A stretch of DNA of 40,047 nucleotides from Fidelibacterota bacterium (lineage in GTDB: Bacteria; Fidelibacterota; Marinisomatia; Marinisomatales; UBA1611), in NCBI GenBank assembly GCA_002718655.1, contig PBFM01000010.1, forward strand, positions 1 to 40,047, in the 5' to 3' direction. The notes beneath the pieces are model-generated. The model was not told where the DNA came from and did not search any database. It saw only the letters and a list, made by a program, of their open reading frames with translations. Shown piece by piece: positions 9,171-20,273 of the stretch (its first letter is position 1; each line of letters opens with the position of its first letter). A program made the translations under genes and the position numbers.

Positions 9171-9896
9171 ATGCAAATCAGTAAAAAAAAATGGTTTATT
9201 ATCCAATCTGGATCTGCACCTGTTTATTCAAAGCCAACATTCAATTCATCTTGGCTTACTGAAAGCATATATGGCGAATCATGTAGTATTATAAAAAGGA
9301 ATAAAGATTGGCTAAATATTAAATGCGAAGATGGATATGTTGGTTGGATTCATTCATTTTACGGTATTCAAACAGTTAAAAAAAATAGTCCTAAATTTAT
9401 TGTCGCATATCCAAATGAATTAGGTTTGTTTAGTGGTTTGCATCCATTTGGTGCAATGCTAAATCGAAAATTTACTGGTACTATAAAATTAAATGAACCA
9501 CTAAAAATTAATAAATTAAATACCATCCTCAAATCACTTATCGGTATACCATACAGATGGGGAGGTAAATCATCTTTAGGATTTGATTGTTCTGGCTTTA
9601 CGCAAACCGTATTAAAAATGTTTGGATTAGAAATCCCACGTGATTCAAAAGATCAATTTTCATATTTAGATGATTATAGAGTGAGTTTATTTGATGCAAA
9701 TCCCGGCGATTTACATTTTTTTTCTAATGGTAAAAAGGTAAATCATGTAGGCTTATCAATTGGCGGGCCTGAATTAATACACGCGCAAGGTTTTGTGAAA
9801 AAAGATTCCTTAGATCATAAAAAGAAAAGTTTTAATAAAAATTTATTAGATATCTATCATTCAACATATTCGATTGAGAGTAAATTACAACAATGA
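9171..9896 (+). CDS. SH3b plus NlpC/P60 cysteine peptidase
   Basis: SH3-like N-terminus ('DWLNIKCEDGYVGWIHSFYG') and NlpC/P60 motifs 'IPYRWGGKSSLGFDCSGFTQTVLKMFG', 'GDLHFFSNGKKVNHVGLSIG'. Confidence 0.92.
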   Translation: MQISKKKWFIIQSGSAPVYSKPTFNSSWLTESIYGESCSIIKRNKDWLNIKCEDGYVGWIHSFYGIQTVKKNSPKFIVAYPNELGLFSGLHPFGAMLNRKFTGTIKLNEPLKINKLNTILKSLIGIPYRWGGKSSLGFDCSGFTQTVLKMFGLEIPRDSKDQFSYLDDYRVSLFDANPGDLHFFSNGKKVNHVGLSIGGPELIHAQGFVKKDSLDHKKKSFNKNLLDIYHSTYSIESKLQQ

Positions 9897-10444
9897 AAAT
9901 ACCTTCATCTAATTTAAATGAGGTTAGATTATTGGACCGTGCAGTATTAGTTCTTAATGCAAATTATTCTCCAATGATGATATGTACTGCAAAGCGTGCA
10001 ATATGCTTAGATTACTTAGATAAAATAGATATCTTAGCTAATTATAATGAAAAAGTCTCCAGTCCTAGTTTAACCCTAGATCTCCCAAGTGTTATAAAAA
10101 TAAAAAATTATGTTCGGTATGATAATTTATCTTTAGATCTAAATAGAAAAAATATTATATCAAGAGATGACTATTTATGTCAATATTGTGGTTGTAACAA
10201 AGGGCCTTTAACAATAGATCATATAATCCCGAAAGGTAAAGGAGGGACCGACACTTGGGAAAACTTGGTTGCTGCTTGTAAACCATGTAATCAAAAAAAA
10301 GGTAACCAAAAGCCTGAGGAAGTTGGCATGTTGCTGAGAAAAAAACCGAAAAGGCCCAATAGACTACATTATTTTCAAAAATTTGTTAAAGAAAAACAAA
10401 AGGATTGGAGACCATATTTGTTTATGGAACCATTTAAAACTTAA
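9893..10444 (+). CDS. HNH endonuclease family protein
   Basis: 'YLCQYCGCNKGPLTIDHIIPKGKGGTDTWENLVAACKPCNQKKGN'. Confidence 0.93.
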   Translation: MKIPSSNLNEVRLLDRAVLVLNANYSPMMICTAKRAICLDYLDKIDILANYNEKVSSPSLTLDLPSVIKIKNYVRYDNLSLDLNRKNIISRDDYLCQYCGCNKGPLTIDHIIPKGKGGTDTWENLVAACKPCNQKKGNQKPEEVGMLLRKKPKRPNRLHYFQKFVKEKQKDWRPYLFMEPFKT

Positions 10445-10455
10445 CATTACGTCTT

Positions 10456-11424
10456 ATGCGTGTTCTAAGTGGCATACAACCATCAGGTGAATTACACCTC
10501 GGTAATTATTTTAGTATGATGTCGAAGATGATTAGATATCAATCTGAAAACGAATTATTTTGTTTTATAGCAAATTATCATGCTTTGACCACGGTTTCAA
10601 ATTCTGAGGTTCTCAGAAGAAATACATTTAATGCAGTATGTGATTTTTTAGCACTAGGCTTAAATCCTGAGAAATCAACTTTTTGGGTACAATCTGATGT
10701 GCCTCATGTTACTGAACTAATGTGGATTCTTTCTTCTCATGCAGGCAAGGGTTTAATGGATCGTTCGACTTCCTACAAGGATAAGATTAATCAGGGTTTG
10801 AAACCAAATATGGGTCTATATTCCTATCCGATACTGATGGCAGCAGACATTTTACTTTTTGATACGAATTTAGTTCCTGTTGGAAAAGACCAAAAACAGC
10901 ATCTTGAAATGGCTAAAGACATAGCAAATAAGTTCAATAACTTGTATGGTGATACATTAGTTGTTCCTAAAGCCAATATCGATAAAGAAACACAACTTAT
11001 TCCAGGTATTGATGGTCAAAAAATGAGTAAGTCATACAATAATACAATTCCAATATTTAGCTCTGATATGGTGATTAAAAAAAGGATTATGTCAATAGTA
11101 ACTGATAATGCGCCAATTAATGAAACAAAAAGTAAAAAAACTCCATTATTTCAACTCTACAGTCTTTTTCTTGATGAAAAAGAAAAAAAAGATTTAGCAA
11201 ATAGATATGATACTCCAGGTGTAAGGTATGGAGACATAAAAATAGAATTTTATGAAAAAATTATGGATTATTTTCAACCATTTAGAGAAAAAAGAAATAA
11301 ACTAATAAAAAACCCAGATTTTGTTTTTGAAATTCTAAATTTTGGTGCAGAGAAAGCAAAAAAAGTAGCAATTGAGGTTATTGAACGAGTGAAAAACTCT
11401 TCAGGGCTGAAATACAGTAAATAA
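10456..11424 (+). CDS. trpS: Tryptophanyl-tRNA synthetase
   Basis: 'SGIQPSGELHLGNYF' and 'GIDGQKMSKSYNN'. Confidence 0.97.
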   Translation: MRVLSGIQPSGELHLGNYFSMMSKMIRYQSENELFCFIANYHALTTVSNSEVLRRNTFNAVCDFLALGLNPEKSTFWVQSDVPHVTELMWILSSHAGKGLMDRSTSYKDKINQGLKPNMGLYSYPILMAADILLFDTNLVPVGKDQKQHLEMAKDIANKFNNLYGDTLVVPKANIDKETQLIPGIDGQKMSKSYNNTIPIFSSDMVIKKRIMSIVTDNAPINETKSKKTPLFQLYSLFLDEKEKKDLANRYDTPGVRYGDIKIEFYEKIMDYFQPFREKRNKLIKNPDFVFEILNFGAEKAKKVAIEVIERVKNSSGLKYSK

Positions 11425-11426
11425 TT

Positions 11427-12149
11427 ATGTATAAAATTAAACTAGAAAACTTTGAAGGGCCATTAGATTTGCTATTGTACTTCATTAGAAGAGATGAACT
11501 CGACATATATGATATTCCAATATCAAAGATAACTAAAGATTTTATCAATGTAATTGAAGAATGGAAAAGCCTTAACTTGGTTATTGCAGGAGATTTTATT
11601 TTTATGGCTTCCACTCTTATGAGGGTCAAAGTAAAAATGATGATACCTAGACAAGAAATTGATGATTATGGTGAAACTATTGATCCAAGGGCTGAATTAA
11701 TGCAGAAATTAATCGATTATAAAAGATTTCGGGATATTTCTGATGTATTACAAAGCTTAATTGGAGATGAATCTCATAATATACCTAGACAAACCATATA
11801 TGACATAATAGATATGAATGATAAGATGGATATCGTGATGAGAGATATTTCTCTTTTTGATTTAGGGAGTGTTTTTAAAGAAATTATTGATTCAAGGCCT
11901 GTAATATCTCAACTTGAACTAAATCGTGAGCCTATAAAACTTGAAAGCCAAAAAGAATTAATTATCAATTATTTTGATGATGAAGGAAAATTAAGATTTA
12001 ATTCATTAATCAAGAAATTGGAAACTAGAATGGAAATTGTTGTTACATTTTTAGCGCTATTAGATTTAGTTAGGGAAGGTATCTGTACTATTATTCAATC
12101 TGATATTTTTAAGGATATTGAAATCATACATTTAAAGATTAAATCATAA
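11427..12149 (+). CDS. scpA: Segregation and condensation protein A
   Basis: 'KLENFEGPLDLLLYFIRRDELDIYDIPISKIT'; next to scpB. Confidence 0.96.
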   Translation: MYKIKLENFEGPLDLLLYFIRRDELDIYDIPISKITKDFINVIEEWKSLNLVIAGDFIFMASTLMRVKVKMMIPRQEIDDYGETIDPRAELMQKLIDYKRFRDISDVLQSLIGDESHNIPRQTIYDIIDMNDKMDIVMRDISLFDLGSVFKEIIDSRPVISQLELNREPIKLESQKELIINYFDDEGKLRFNSLIKKLETRMEIVVTFLALLDLVREGICTIIQSDIFKDIEIIHLKIKS

Positions 12150-12766
12150 TGAATGAAAAAGAAATAAAGAGAATTGTTGAAGCACTATTATTTGCTAGTC
12201 CTGAGCCATTAACTCAAAAAAAGATAAATAATATTTTTGATCCTTTAACATCTAACCTTAAAAAAATCACCGCAGATTTGAATGAGCAATATCATAAAGG
12301 TAACCATGCTTTTCACATAAGAAAAGTTGCAGGTGGTTATCAACTTGTATCAAATAAAGAATTTGAACCGTATATCCTTAAAATGCTTAAAAAATCATAT
12401 GCAATGACTTTATCAAGAGCTTCAATGGATTGTCTTGCTATCATTGCATATAAACAACCGATAGGCAGATATGAAATTGAAGCTATTCGCGGTGTGGATT
12501 CTAGCGGTGTAATAAAAACCTTACTAAAAAAGAATATGATTAAAATTAAAGGAAGAGATTCAGGCCCTGGAAGACCTTTGCTTTATAAAACAACTAATTC
12601 ATTTATGGAACATTTGGGAATTAATCGCTTATCTGATTTACCAAAGCTTAAAGAAATAACAGAAATAATATCCTCAGATCATTCTCTTGGTGAACAGATT
12701 GCAGTATTTGAAGATAATTTAAATCACAATGATTTGAATGATATTACAATGAATGAAAAAAAATGA
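12149..12766 (+). CDS. scpB: Segregation and condensation protein B
   Basis: 'VEALLFASPEPLT', 'LAIIAYKQPIGRYEIEAIRGVDSSGVIKTLL'. Confidence 0.95.
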   Translation: MNEKEIKRIVEALLFASPEPLTQKKINNIFDPLTSNLKKITADLNEQYHKGNHAFHIRKVAGGYQLVSNKEFEPYILKMLKKSYAMTLSRASMDCLAIIAYKQPIGRYEIEAIRGVDSSGVIKTLLKKNMIKIKGRDSGPGRPLLYKTTNSFMEHLGINRLSDLPKLKEITEIISSDHSLGEQIAVFEDNLNHNDLNDITMNEKK

Positions 12767-13475
12767 AATATTTATGCGTCTAAATAAGTTTTTATCACTT
12801 TCAGGTATTGCTTCAAGAAGAAAATCCGATAATCTTATTAAGATGGCGACTACTGAGGTCAATGGGAAGATATGTTTAGATCCTGCTTTTGATGTTAATA
12901 TTAATGATAGAGTTTCTTATGAAGGAAAAACAATAAAACTAATAACTGATAAAATAGTATTAATGCTAAATAAACCGGCAAATGTAATAACCACAGTCAA
13001 AGATACGCACGGAAGAAAAACCGTTATGGATTTTGTTAAATCCAAAACTAGATTAACTCCCATTGGACGCTTAGATCGCGATACTACAGGATTATTACTA
13101 TTAACTAATGATGGTGACCTTCAACAATTTCTTACTCATCCAAGTAATAGAATTTCGAAAGATTACATAGCAATAATAGAAGGAAGGATGAAAAAACTCG
13201 ATATTAAAAAACTAAATAAAGGAGTTTATATAGGCAATAAAGAATATGGCAAAGCTAAAATTCTTAAACAAGAAACCATTAAAGGTAGATCAAAAATAAC
13301 TTTGAGATTAAAACATGGGAAAAAAAGAGAGATTAGAAGAATATTCTTTAGAATGAGAAAAAAATTATTAAGTCTTAAAAGAATTGGTTTATCAAAATTA
13401 AAACTTGGAGATTTAAGGGAAGGATGTTTCAGGCAATTAACGGATAATGAGATTAAATCCTTGTATCAGAGGTAA
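12753..13475 (+). CDS. rluB: RsuA/RluB-family pseudouridine synthase
   Basis: S4 domain 'MRLNKFLSLSGIASRRKSDNLI', catalytic 'PIGRLDRDTTGLLLLTNDGDL'. Confidence 0.93.
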   Translation: MKKNEIFMRLNKFLSLSGIASRRKSDNLIKMATTEVNGKICLDPAFDVNINDRVSYEGKTIKLITDKIVLMLNKPANVITTVKDTHGRKTVMDFVKSKTRLTPIGRLDRDTTGLLLLTNDGDLQQFLTHPSNRISKDYIAIIEGRMKKLDIKKLNKGVYIGNKEYGKAKILKQETIKGRSKITLRLKHGKKREIRRIFFRMRKKLLSLKRIGLSKLKLGDLREGCFRQLTDNEIKSLYQR

Positions 13476-13541
13476 ATATTTCTTCATTGGCAATCAGGAA
13501 ACAAAAAGTTAACTTCGCCGGCTTATTGAGATTAAAATTAT

Positions 13542-14189
13542 ATGATTATTGCAATTGATGGACCCTCTGCATCGGGCAAGAGTACCACAGCAAAAGAGGT
13601 AGCTAAACGATTGAGCATAATGCATCTCGACACTGGGGCTATGTACCGTGCTGTTACTTGGGGAATTAAACAATCATCAATCAATATTTATGATGATAAT
13701 GCAATAAAGAATTATCTATATAATATAGAGCTTTATTTTGATGAAAATAATCATATATACCTTAATAATAGGAATGTATCAGATGTCATAAGGACAGTTG
13801 ATATTTCAGAGCAAGTTAGCATAATTAGTGCGAGACCTGAGGTGAGAAAGAAAATGGTTGAAATACAAAGGAAGCTAGGTAGGGAATTCAGTTGCGTATT
13901 GGAAGGGCGTGATATCGGAACCGTAGTTTTTCCCAACGCTGAATTCAAATTTTTCTTAAACGCTGATGTAGATATTCGTGCAAAAAGAAGATTCTCTGAG
14001 CTAAAGAAAAAAAATGAAAAAATTACCTTTGACGAAATACTTAAAAATATTAAAAATAGAGATAGAATGGATTCATCAAGAGTACATTCTCCTCTCAAAA
14101 AAGCAAAGGATGCAATAGAGATTGATACTACTCAGCTAACAATAAATGATCAAGTAGACAAGATTTTGGAAAGAATAAAAAACAAATAA
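13542..14189 (+). CDS. cmk: Cytidylate kinase
   Basis: 'IAIDGPSASGKSTTAKEVAKRL', 'LDTGAMYRAVT', 'LEGRDIGTVVFPNAEFKFFL'. Confidence 0.96.
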   Translation: MIIAIDGPSASGKSTTAKEVAKRLSIMHLDTGAMYRAVTWGIKQSSINIYDDNAIKNYLYNIELYFDENNHIYLNNRNVSDVIRTVDISEQVSIISARPEVRKKMVEIQRKLGREFSCVLEGRDIGTVVFPNAEFKFFLNADVDIRAKRRFSELKKKNEKITFDEILKNIKNRDRMDSSRVHSPLKKAKDAIEIDTTQLTINDQVDKILERIKNK

Positions 14190-14209
14190 AAAAGGACATT
14201 AATAGAGTT

Positions 14210-16147
14210 ATGTATAATGAACAAAATCAAGAACAGGTTGTTGAACAGACTTTAGAATCGACTGAAAATGATAGTGATGAAAAAGTCAGCGTTATGGATA
14301 CGCCTACTGCCATAGAAAATAATAGTACAAAAATAAAAGATTACCTTAATCCAAAATTATTTGATGAAATAAAAACAGTAAATAAAAATGATTTGGATGA
14401 AAATAAGCTTGTGACAGATGTGGATGATGAACTAAAAGCTAAATATGCAAGTACATTTGCTGATATTTCAGAACATTCATTAATTAATGGACGTGTAATT
14501 GGTATGAATGAAAGAGATGTCCTTATTGATATTGGTTTTAAATCAGAAGGCATTATTGATAGATCTGAGTTTAGCGAAAATGATTTACCAGCTGTTGGTG
14601 AACAGGTTGAGGTTTATTTAGAGTTTATTGAGGATGCAAGTGGAAATACTATTCTATCAAAAGAGAAAGCTGATTTTTTACTCCGATGGAAAGAACTTAA
14701 AGATGCTTTTGAAAACGAAACGATTATTACTGGAAGAATTGTTCGTCGCATCAAAGGTGGATTGATTGTCGATTTGGGAGTTGTTCAGGCATTTTTACCT
14801 GGTTCTCAGGTAGATGTTCGTCCCATTCAAGATTTTGATATTTATTTAGAAAAAGAAATTGATATTCGAATTGTTAAATTCAATGAATCAAGAAAAAATA
14901 TAGTTGTATCGCATAAAATCATATTAGAAGATAGTTTGCAAGAGCAAAGAGAAGCTCTTTTTAAAGAATTAGAGGTTGGATCAATCCTTGAAGGAAGAGT
15001 CAAAAATATCACTGATTTTGGTGTTTTTGTCGATTTAGGTGGTATTGATGGTTTATTACATATCACAGATCTTTCTTGGGGTAGGGTGAACCACCCATCT
15101 GAATTATTATCAATGAATGATCCAATCACAGTCAAAGTAATCGAATATGATGAAGAAAGAAAACGTGTTTCACTGGGCTTAAAACAACTTGCCCCTCACC
15201 CTTGGGAAGAAGTTGAGATTAAATTCCCAATAGGAAATGTTGTTAAAGGGAAGGTCGTTAGTCTAACAAACTATGGTTGCTTTATTGAATTAGAACCAGG
15301 TGTAGAGGGATTAATTCACGTATCTGAAATTTCTTGGACTAAGCATATAAAAAACCCATCTGAGGTTTATAATATGGGCGATGAGGTTGATGCAAAAGTA
15401 TTATCAATTGACGCTGATGAGAAGAAAATAAGTTTAGGTGTAAAACAACTTACACCAGACCCATGGGATGAAATTGAAGAAAAATTTATGGTAGGTACCG
15501 TTCATAAATCAATAGTGCGAAACCTTGCACAATTTGGTGCATTTTCTGAATTAGAGGATGGTATTGATGGACTAATTCATGTATCTGATTTATCCTGGAC
15601 AAAGGTTATAAAACATCCTAAGGAGGTTCTTGAAAAAGGACAAGAAATAGAAGTGAAAATATTAGAAATATCTAGAGAAAATCGAAGAATATCACTTGGG
15701 TATAAACAAGTTCAAGATGATCCTTGGTCTGAAATCGAAAATTATTACGAAGCAGGGAAAGAAGTAAGTGGCCCAATATTAAGAGTGCTTGACAAAGGGA
15801 TAATTATTCAACTTGATATGGATGTAGAGGGTATAATACCATTTGGCAAAATGTCAAAAAAAGACAGACGAGCATTAGCTGGACAGTACGAAGTTGGAGC
15901 AAACCTATCAGGAATTGTTATGAAAGTAACGCCCGAAGATAAAAAAGTAGTTTTGTTTAAGGAGGAATTAGCAGGAGCTACAAATAGGACTTCAGCCAAT
16001 GATGAGGTCAAACAATATTTATCTAATCAAAAAACTTCAGATGGTGATAAACTCGAATTGCCTCAGGAATTATTGGAAATTGCTAGTCAGGCTGAAAAAG
16101 ATGGTAAAGTTTCTGAAGAGCCTGAACAGGAATCAGAAAAAGAATAA
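14210..16147 (+). CDS. rpsA: 30S ribosomal protein S1 (six S1-like repeats)
   Basis: Repeated S1 motifs, e.g. 'GRVKNITDFGVFVDLGGIDGLLHITDLSWGR'; follows cmk. Confidence 0.96.
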   Translation: MYNEQNQEQVVEQTLESTENDSDEKVSVMDTPTAIENNSTKIKDYLNPKLFDEIKTVNKNDLDENKLVTDVDDELKAKYASTFADISEHSLINGRVIGMNERDVLIDIGFKSEGIIDRSEFSENDLPAVGEQVEVYLEFIEDASGNTILSKEKADFLLRWKELKDAFENETIITGRIVRRIKGGLIVDLGVVQAFLPGSQVDVRPIQDFDIYLEKEIDIRIVKFNESRKNIVVSHKIILEDSLQEQREALFKELEVGSILEGRVKNITDFGVFVDLGGIDGLLHITDLSWGRVNHPSELLSMNDPITVKVIEYDEERKRVSLGLKQLAPHPWEEVEIKFPIGNVVKGKVVSLTNYGCFIELEPGVEGLIHVSEISWTKHIKNPSEVYNMGDEVDAKVLSIDADEKKISLGVKQLTPDPWDEIEEKFMVGTVHKSIVRNLAQFGAFSELEDGIDGLIHVSDLSWTKVIKHPKEVLEKGQEIEVKILEISRENRRISLGYKQVQDDPWSEIENYYEAGKEVSGPILRVLDKGIIIQLDMDVEGIIPFGKMSKKDRRALAGQYEVGANLSGIVMKVTPEDKKVVLFKEELAGATNRTSANDEVKQYLSNQKTSDGDKLELPQELLEIASQAEKDGKVSEEPEQESEKE

Positions 16148-16173
16148 AAACATAAACTCAGTGGGTTAAAATC

Positions 16174-17139
16174 GTGAAAAAAAATAAACCCATTGAACAC
16201 AAATTCACATTCTTACCGGGTGCTTTCGGGTTAGCTTTATTGCTCTGGATTTTTGTTGTTGCAGAAAATGAATTTACCTTAGTCTTAGACCTTCCCATAG
16301 AAGCCAGAAATTTAAATGTTCAAAAAGCGCATAAAAAGGAGGTACCTCCATATGCATCTGTGCGCTTGAGAGGAACGGGAAGAGATTTATTCAAATCTTT
16401 TTTATTAAAAAATTTTGCTGGATTTAAGTTAGTTTTAGATTTAGAGGGTATATCTCAGGAATACGAGTTTAACTTAAATGAATATTTTGAAAAATATCCA
16501 CAAAAAGTAGTGTTACCATTAAACTATAATGTCTCTTTTGTTGAAGTGATTTATCCAAACCGAATAAATATTAGTTTAGATGAATACTCATCTAAAATGG
16601 TACCAATATTATCAAATTTTCATGTAAAACCTGCACCTGGTTATACTATCATTACTAAACCTGATATAACTCCTTCAGAAATTGAAGTAGCAGGTCCAAA
16701 AAAAGAATTAGCTTTGATAAATCATATAGAAACTATTTATGATACGATAACTGGAATAACTACAAAATATGATGGTTCAATTGAACTAACATCTCTAGGA
16801 CGCTTAATTGAATATTCAAAAAATTTTGTTACGATTAGTGTAGATGTACAAATTATCAGTGAACGTATAATTTCGGATATTCCAGTTGGTGTAATAAATA
16901 TACCGAAAAACTTTAGAGTGTTTGCATCTCCACAAACGGTTTCACTAACGGTCTTAGGTGGTGTTAAAAGAATATCTGAGCTTTTCCCGAATGATATAAA
17001 AGTCATCGTTGATTTTAAAAATTGGGATAGATTAATTCAGTTCTATGAACCCAAAGTAATTATACCTGAGGATATCTTAGATTGGAGGGATATTTCTCCA
17101 AAAAATCTTGAAATAGCAGTTGCGAGAGAATTAGAATGA
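16174..17139 (+). CDS. YbbR-like (CdaR-type) domain protein
   Basis: GTG start; N-terminal TM ('LALLLWIFVVAENE') followed by YbbR-like repeats ('VKPAPGYTIITKPDITPSEIEVAGPKKEL'). Confidence 0.8.
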   Translation: MKKNKPIEHKFTFLPGAFGLALLLWIFVVAENEFTLVLDLPIEARNLNVQKAHKKEVPPYASVRLRGTGRDLFKSFLLKNFAGFKLVLDLEGISQEYEFNLNEYFEKYPQKVVLPLNYNVSFVEVIYPNRINISLDEYSSKMVPILSNFHVKPAPGYTIITKPDITPSEIEVAGPKKELALINHIETIYDTITGITTKYDGSIELTSLGRLIEYSKNFVTISVDVQIISERIISDIPVGVINIPKNFRVFASPQTVSLTVLGGVKRISELFPNDIKVIVDFKNWDRLIQFYEPKVIIPEDILDWRDISPKNLEIAVARELE

Positions 17140-18125
17140 TTGTCTTAGGTATTGAAACTTCTTGTGATGAAACAGCAGCTTCAGTGTGCAGGAGTGGAAA
17201 AATATTATCAAGCATAGTTAGTAGTCAGATTATACATAGTGAATTTGGAGGAGTAATACCTGAACTAGCTTCGAGAGAACACGAATTGCTTTTAAATGAG
17301 GTAGTAAATAAATCACTAATTGATTCAAAAATTAGCTTAGGAAATTTGGATGGTATTGCAGTTACACAAGGTCCTGGTCTTTCTGGCACATTGCTCACTG
17401 GAATTAGTTTTGCTAAAGGTCTAGGCATTGGTTTAGGTATTCCAGTTATTCCAGTGAACCATCTAGAAGGGCATATTTTTGCAAATTTCTTAGCAAATGA
17501 CAAATTAAATTTTCCTTTTATATGTTTATTAGTATCTGGCGGTCACACTCAATTATGGTCCATATTGGGTATGAATGATTATGAATTATTAGGAGAGACT
17601 AGGGATGATGCAGCAGGAGAAGCTTTTGATAAAGGTGCTCGAATTTTTGGTTTGGGTTATCCAGGTGGGCCACTGATTGAAAAAAATGCAGAAGGTGGCG
17701 ATCCAAATAAGATAAAATTTCCAAGAAGTTTGCTTGAAGATAATAGCTTGGAGTTTAGCTTTAGTGGTTTAAAAACATCCTTACTTTATTATATGGATGG
17801 TTTTCAGGAAAAAGAATCCTTATTAATTAAAGATGTAATCGCAAGCTATCAACAAGCTATCATTGATACATTAGTTGAAAAAATGAGAAGAGCAGTCAAA
17901 CTTACAGGTATAACTAGATGTGTTATTGCAGGAGGTGTCGCAGCAAACCTCTGTTTAAGAGAGGCACTAAAACATAAACTGCCGGAAAATGAATTGATTT
18001 TTCCCGATTTATCTTATTGTACGGATAATGCAGCAATGATTAGTTATTTAGGCGAGTTAAAACTGCAATTTGATGAGTATGATTCTATGGGATTTGGCGC
18101 AATCCCGAATTTAAAGTTAAGATAA
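17136..18125 (+). CDS. tsaD: tRNA N6-adenosine threonylcarbamoyltransferase TsaD
   Basis: 'VLGIETSCDETAASV', 'PVNHLEGHIFANF', 'LLVSGGHTQL', 'VIAGGVAANLCLR'. Confidence 0.97.
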   Translation: MIVLGIETSCDETAASVCRSGKILSSIVSSQIIHSEFGGVIPELASREHELLLNEVVNKSLIDSKISLGNLDGIAVTQGPGLSGTLLTGISFAKGLGIGLGIPVIPVNHLEGHIFANFLANDKLNFPFICLLVSGGHTQLWSILGMNDYELLGETRDDAAGEAFDKGARIFGLGYPGGPLIEKNAEGGDPNKIKFPRSLLEDNSLEFSFSGLKTSLLYYMDGFQEKESLLIKDVIASYQQAIIDTLVEKMRRAVKLTGITRCVIAGGVAANLCLREALKHKLPENELIFPDLSYCTDNAAMISYLGELKLQFDEYDSMGFGAIPNLKLR

Positions 18126-18127
18126 TT

Positions 18128-20230
18128 TTGAAATTTAGTTTTGTAGATTATGACCAATCATTTTGGTTGATATTATTTTTATCGTTTGGTGTTGTTTTTT
18201 TCTCTTTCCATAAATCCTGGAAATTTAAAAAGGTAAAGATTCTTTTGGTTTTTAGAATAATTGTAATTGGAATAATAATTTTTCTTTTTTTAAACCCCAA
18301 ATTAACCCTAGTTAAAACAAATAATCGTGAACAAAAATGGAATATTTATATAGATGAATCATTAAGTATGGCATATCATTCTTATCCATCAATAAGCTCA
18401 CTTATTTCTGGGATAGATGAATTAATTCACAAATTAAGTAAGAAACAAATCCCCCTCAATATTTATGGGTTTGGAACAAATTTGGATACTAGTCTGGCAA
18501 TAAACAATACTGAATTCAAAGATATTTCAACAAATATTGGTCAAGTAATTGAACAAATAATTAATGAAAGTGATAAAAACCTTGCTGGCTCTATAATAAT
18601 TACTGACGGGCAAATTAACCAAGGATCGGAAATTATTATTGACCAACTAGACAAGATTAAACCTATAAATATTATTGGTATAGGTGATAAAAATCCATTG
18701 GTTGACGTTTCAATTCAATCAATCAATGCACCCCCTGCAATTATCAAAGGTGAGAATGCTGAAATTGAAGTCTCTGTTAATTCATATGGCACTATAGATA
18801 ATAGAATTAATGTCACCTTGAATAATGGAAAAAAATTATTAGGTTCAAAAGTATTAACAGTTTCTGGGAATGGTAGTATCAATAAAATTCGATTTATGAT
18901 AAATCCTGATCAAACAGGAGAAGTAGAATATAAAGTGCAGGTAAGCGCGCTTCCCGATGAAATTAATATTCTAAATAATAAACAGATAGTACCAATTCAA
19001 GTATTAAAGAATAACTATAAAATTTGTATTATCACAGGTTCGCCAAATTTTAATACTAGGATAATAAAGGATGTATTATCAGGTAATAGTAAATTTGAAA
19101 TTGAACATTTTTATCTAACAAGAAATGGCTATTCAGAAAAGTTAAAAATATTTTGGGATACTAAATATGATTTGATTTTATTTGATAATCACCCAGTAGA
19201 CCTTAACTCATCAAATTGGGATTCATTTTTAAGAATTTTTGCAAAAAAAATACTATCTCAAAAAACTAGTTTTGCAGTGATCATGGGAAATGATGTAAAC
19301 AAAAATTCATTGATGCCATATCTAAATCTGATGGATTTAAAAATAAATCAATCGGTGATAAAATTAGATTCAGAACACAAATGGAATTTTACAAAAAACT
19401 GGAATAAATACTTCCCCTTCCATAGCCTTGATTTAATAAGCATAGAAAATGATTATCCTCCATTATACGTTGATTTAGAAATAGATTCAGCAGGAGCTGT
19501 GGTTTTGGCAGAATTCACAATTTCTGATGTTAATTTACCCCTAATACTCCTTGGAGAAAAAGACCCTCTGAGGTACATGGTTTTTGTATCTCCCAATTTA
19601 TATCAGCTTTATTATAAAATACAGAATGATCAATCTCACAACATTGCTAAACAAACTTTAGATCCAATTTTTTCTTGGTTAATGAGAACTGGTCATGGAG
19701 AGGACTTTTATTTTAGATCTGGGAAGAATTCTTATCAGCAAGGTGAAAGGGTTAAAATAAGTGGCAAACCTATAAAAGAAACTGAAATTGCAACAGAAGG
19801 ATATATACATATTTACAGCAAAGGTAAAAAAGTTAATGTAAAACCAGTTGTATACAATAATGAGACAGGCCATTATGAAGGTCAATTTTGGGCATCCCAG
19901 CCAGGGAGATTAGATTATGATATTGAGTTGGTCTATGGAGATAAATCCTTAATTGTAGGTGAAGGGTCTTTACAAATCCAAGAAAGCCAAATTGAATTAA
20001 ATAGGGTATACTTAAATGAAGAATTTCTACGTAATTTGTCAGAATCTACGGGTGGTACATTTTATGGATGGGATAAACGTTTCGAAATATTAAACAATAT
20101 TGATAAAAAAACAAATACTCAGAAGATACTATCAAGAATTACTATCCATAATAGCTGGTGGTTATTTTTTGCTTTAATTTTTTTTCTAACATTGGAGTGG
20201 TTGTACAGAAGAAAAGTTGGTTTGATTTGA
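18128..20230 (+). CDS. Membrane-anchored VWA-like protein
   Basis: TTG start; two N-terminal TMs, 'IYIDESLSMAY' DxSxS-like motif, C-terminal TM. Confidence 0.6.
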   Translation: MKFSFVDYDQSFWLILFLSFGVVFFSFHKSWKFKKVKILLVFRIIVIGIIIFLFLNPKLTLVKTNNREQKWNIYIDESLSMAYHSYPSISSLISGIDELIHKLSKKQIPLNIYGFGTNLDTSLAINNTEFKDISTNIGQVIEQIINESDKNLAGSIIITDGQINQGSEIIIDQLDKIKPINIIGIGDKNPLVDVSIQSINAPPAIIKGENAEIEVSVNSYGTIDNRINVTLNNGKKLLGSKVLTVSGNGSINKIRFMINPDQTGEVEYKVQVSALPDEINILNNKQIVPIQVLKNNYKICIITGSPNFNTRIIKDVLSGNSKFEIEHFYLTRNGYSEKLKIFWDTKYDLILFDNHPVDLNSSNWDSFLRIFAKKILSQKTSFAVIMGNDVNKNSLMPYLNLMDLKINQSVIKLDSEHKWNFTKNWNKYFPFHSLDLISIENDYPPLYVDLEIDSAGAVVLAEFTISDVNLPLILLGEKDPLRYMVFVSPNLYQLYYKIQNDQSHNIAKQTLDPIFSWLMRTGHGEDFYFRSGKNSYQQGERVKISGKPIKETEIATEGYIHIYSKGKKVNVKPVVYNNETGHYEGQFWASQPGRLDYDIELVYGDKSLIVGEGSLQIQESQIELNRVYLNEEFLRNLSESTGGTFYGWDKRFEILNNIDKKTNTQKILSRITIHNSWWLFFALIFFLTLEWLYRRKVGLI

Positions 20231-20273
20231 TTACCCAGAAAAACAATTAAATGGAAGAAAAAATTAATTAGAT

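Noticed and set aside
13751-14098. 115-aa minus-strand ORF inside cmk
   Set aside because: Fully antisense to a conserved kinase; Ser/Phe/Leu-rich as expected for spurious antisense ORFs.
14842-15135. 97-aa minus-strand ORF inside rpsA
   Set aside because: Antisense to S1 repeats with no recognisable domain.
14400-16000. Repetitive sequence in rpsA considered as a DNA repeat
   Set aside because: Explained by tandem S1 domains at protein level.
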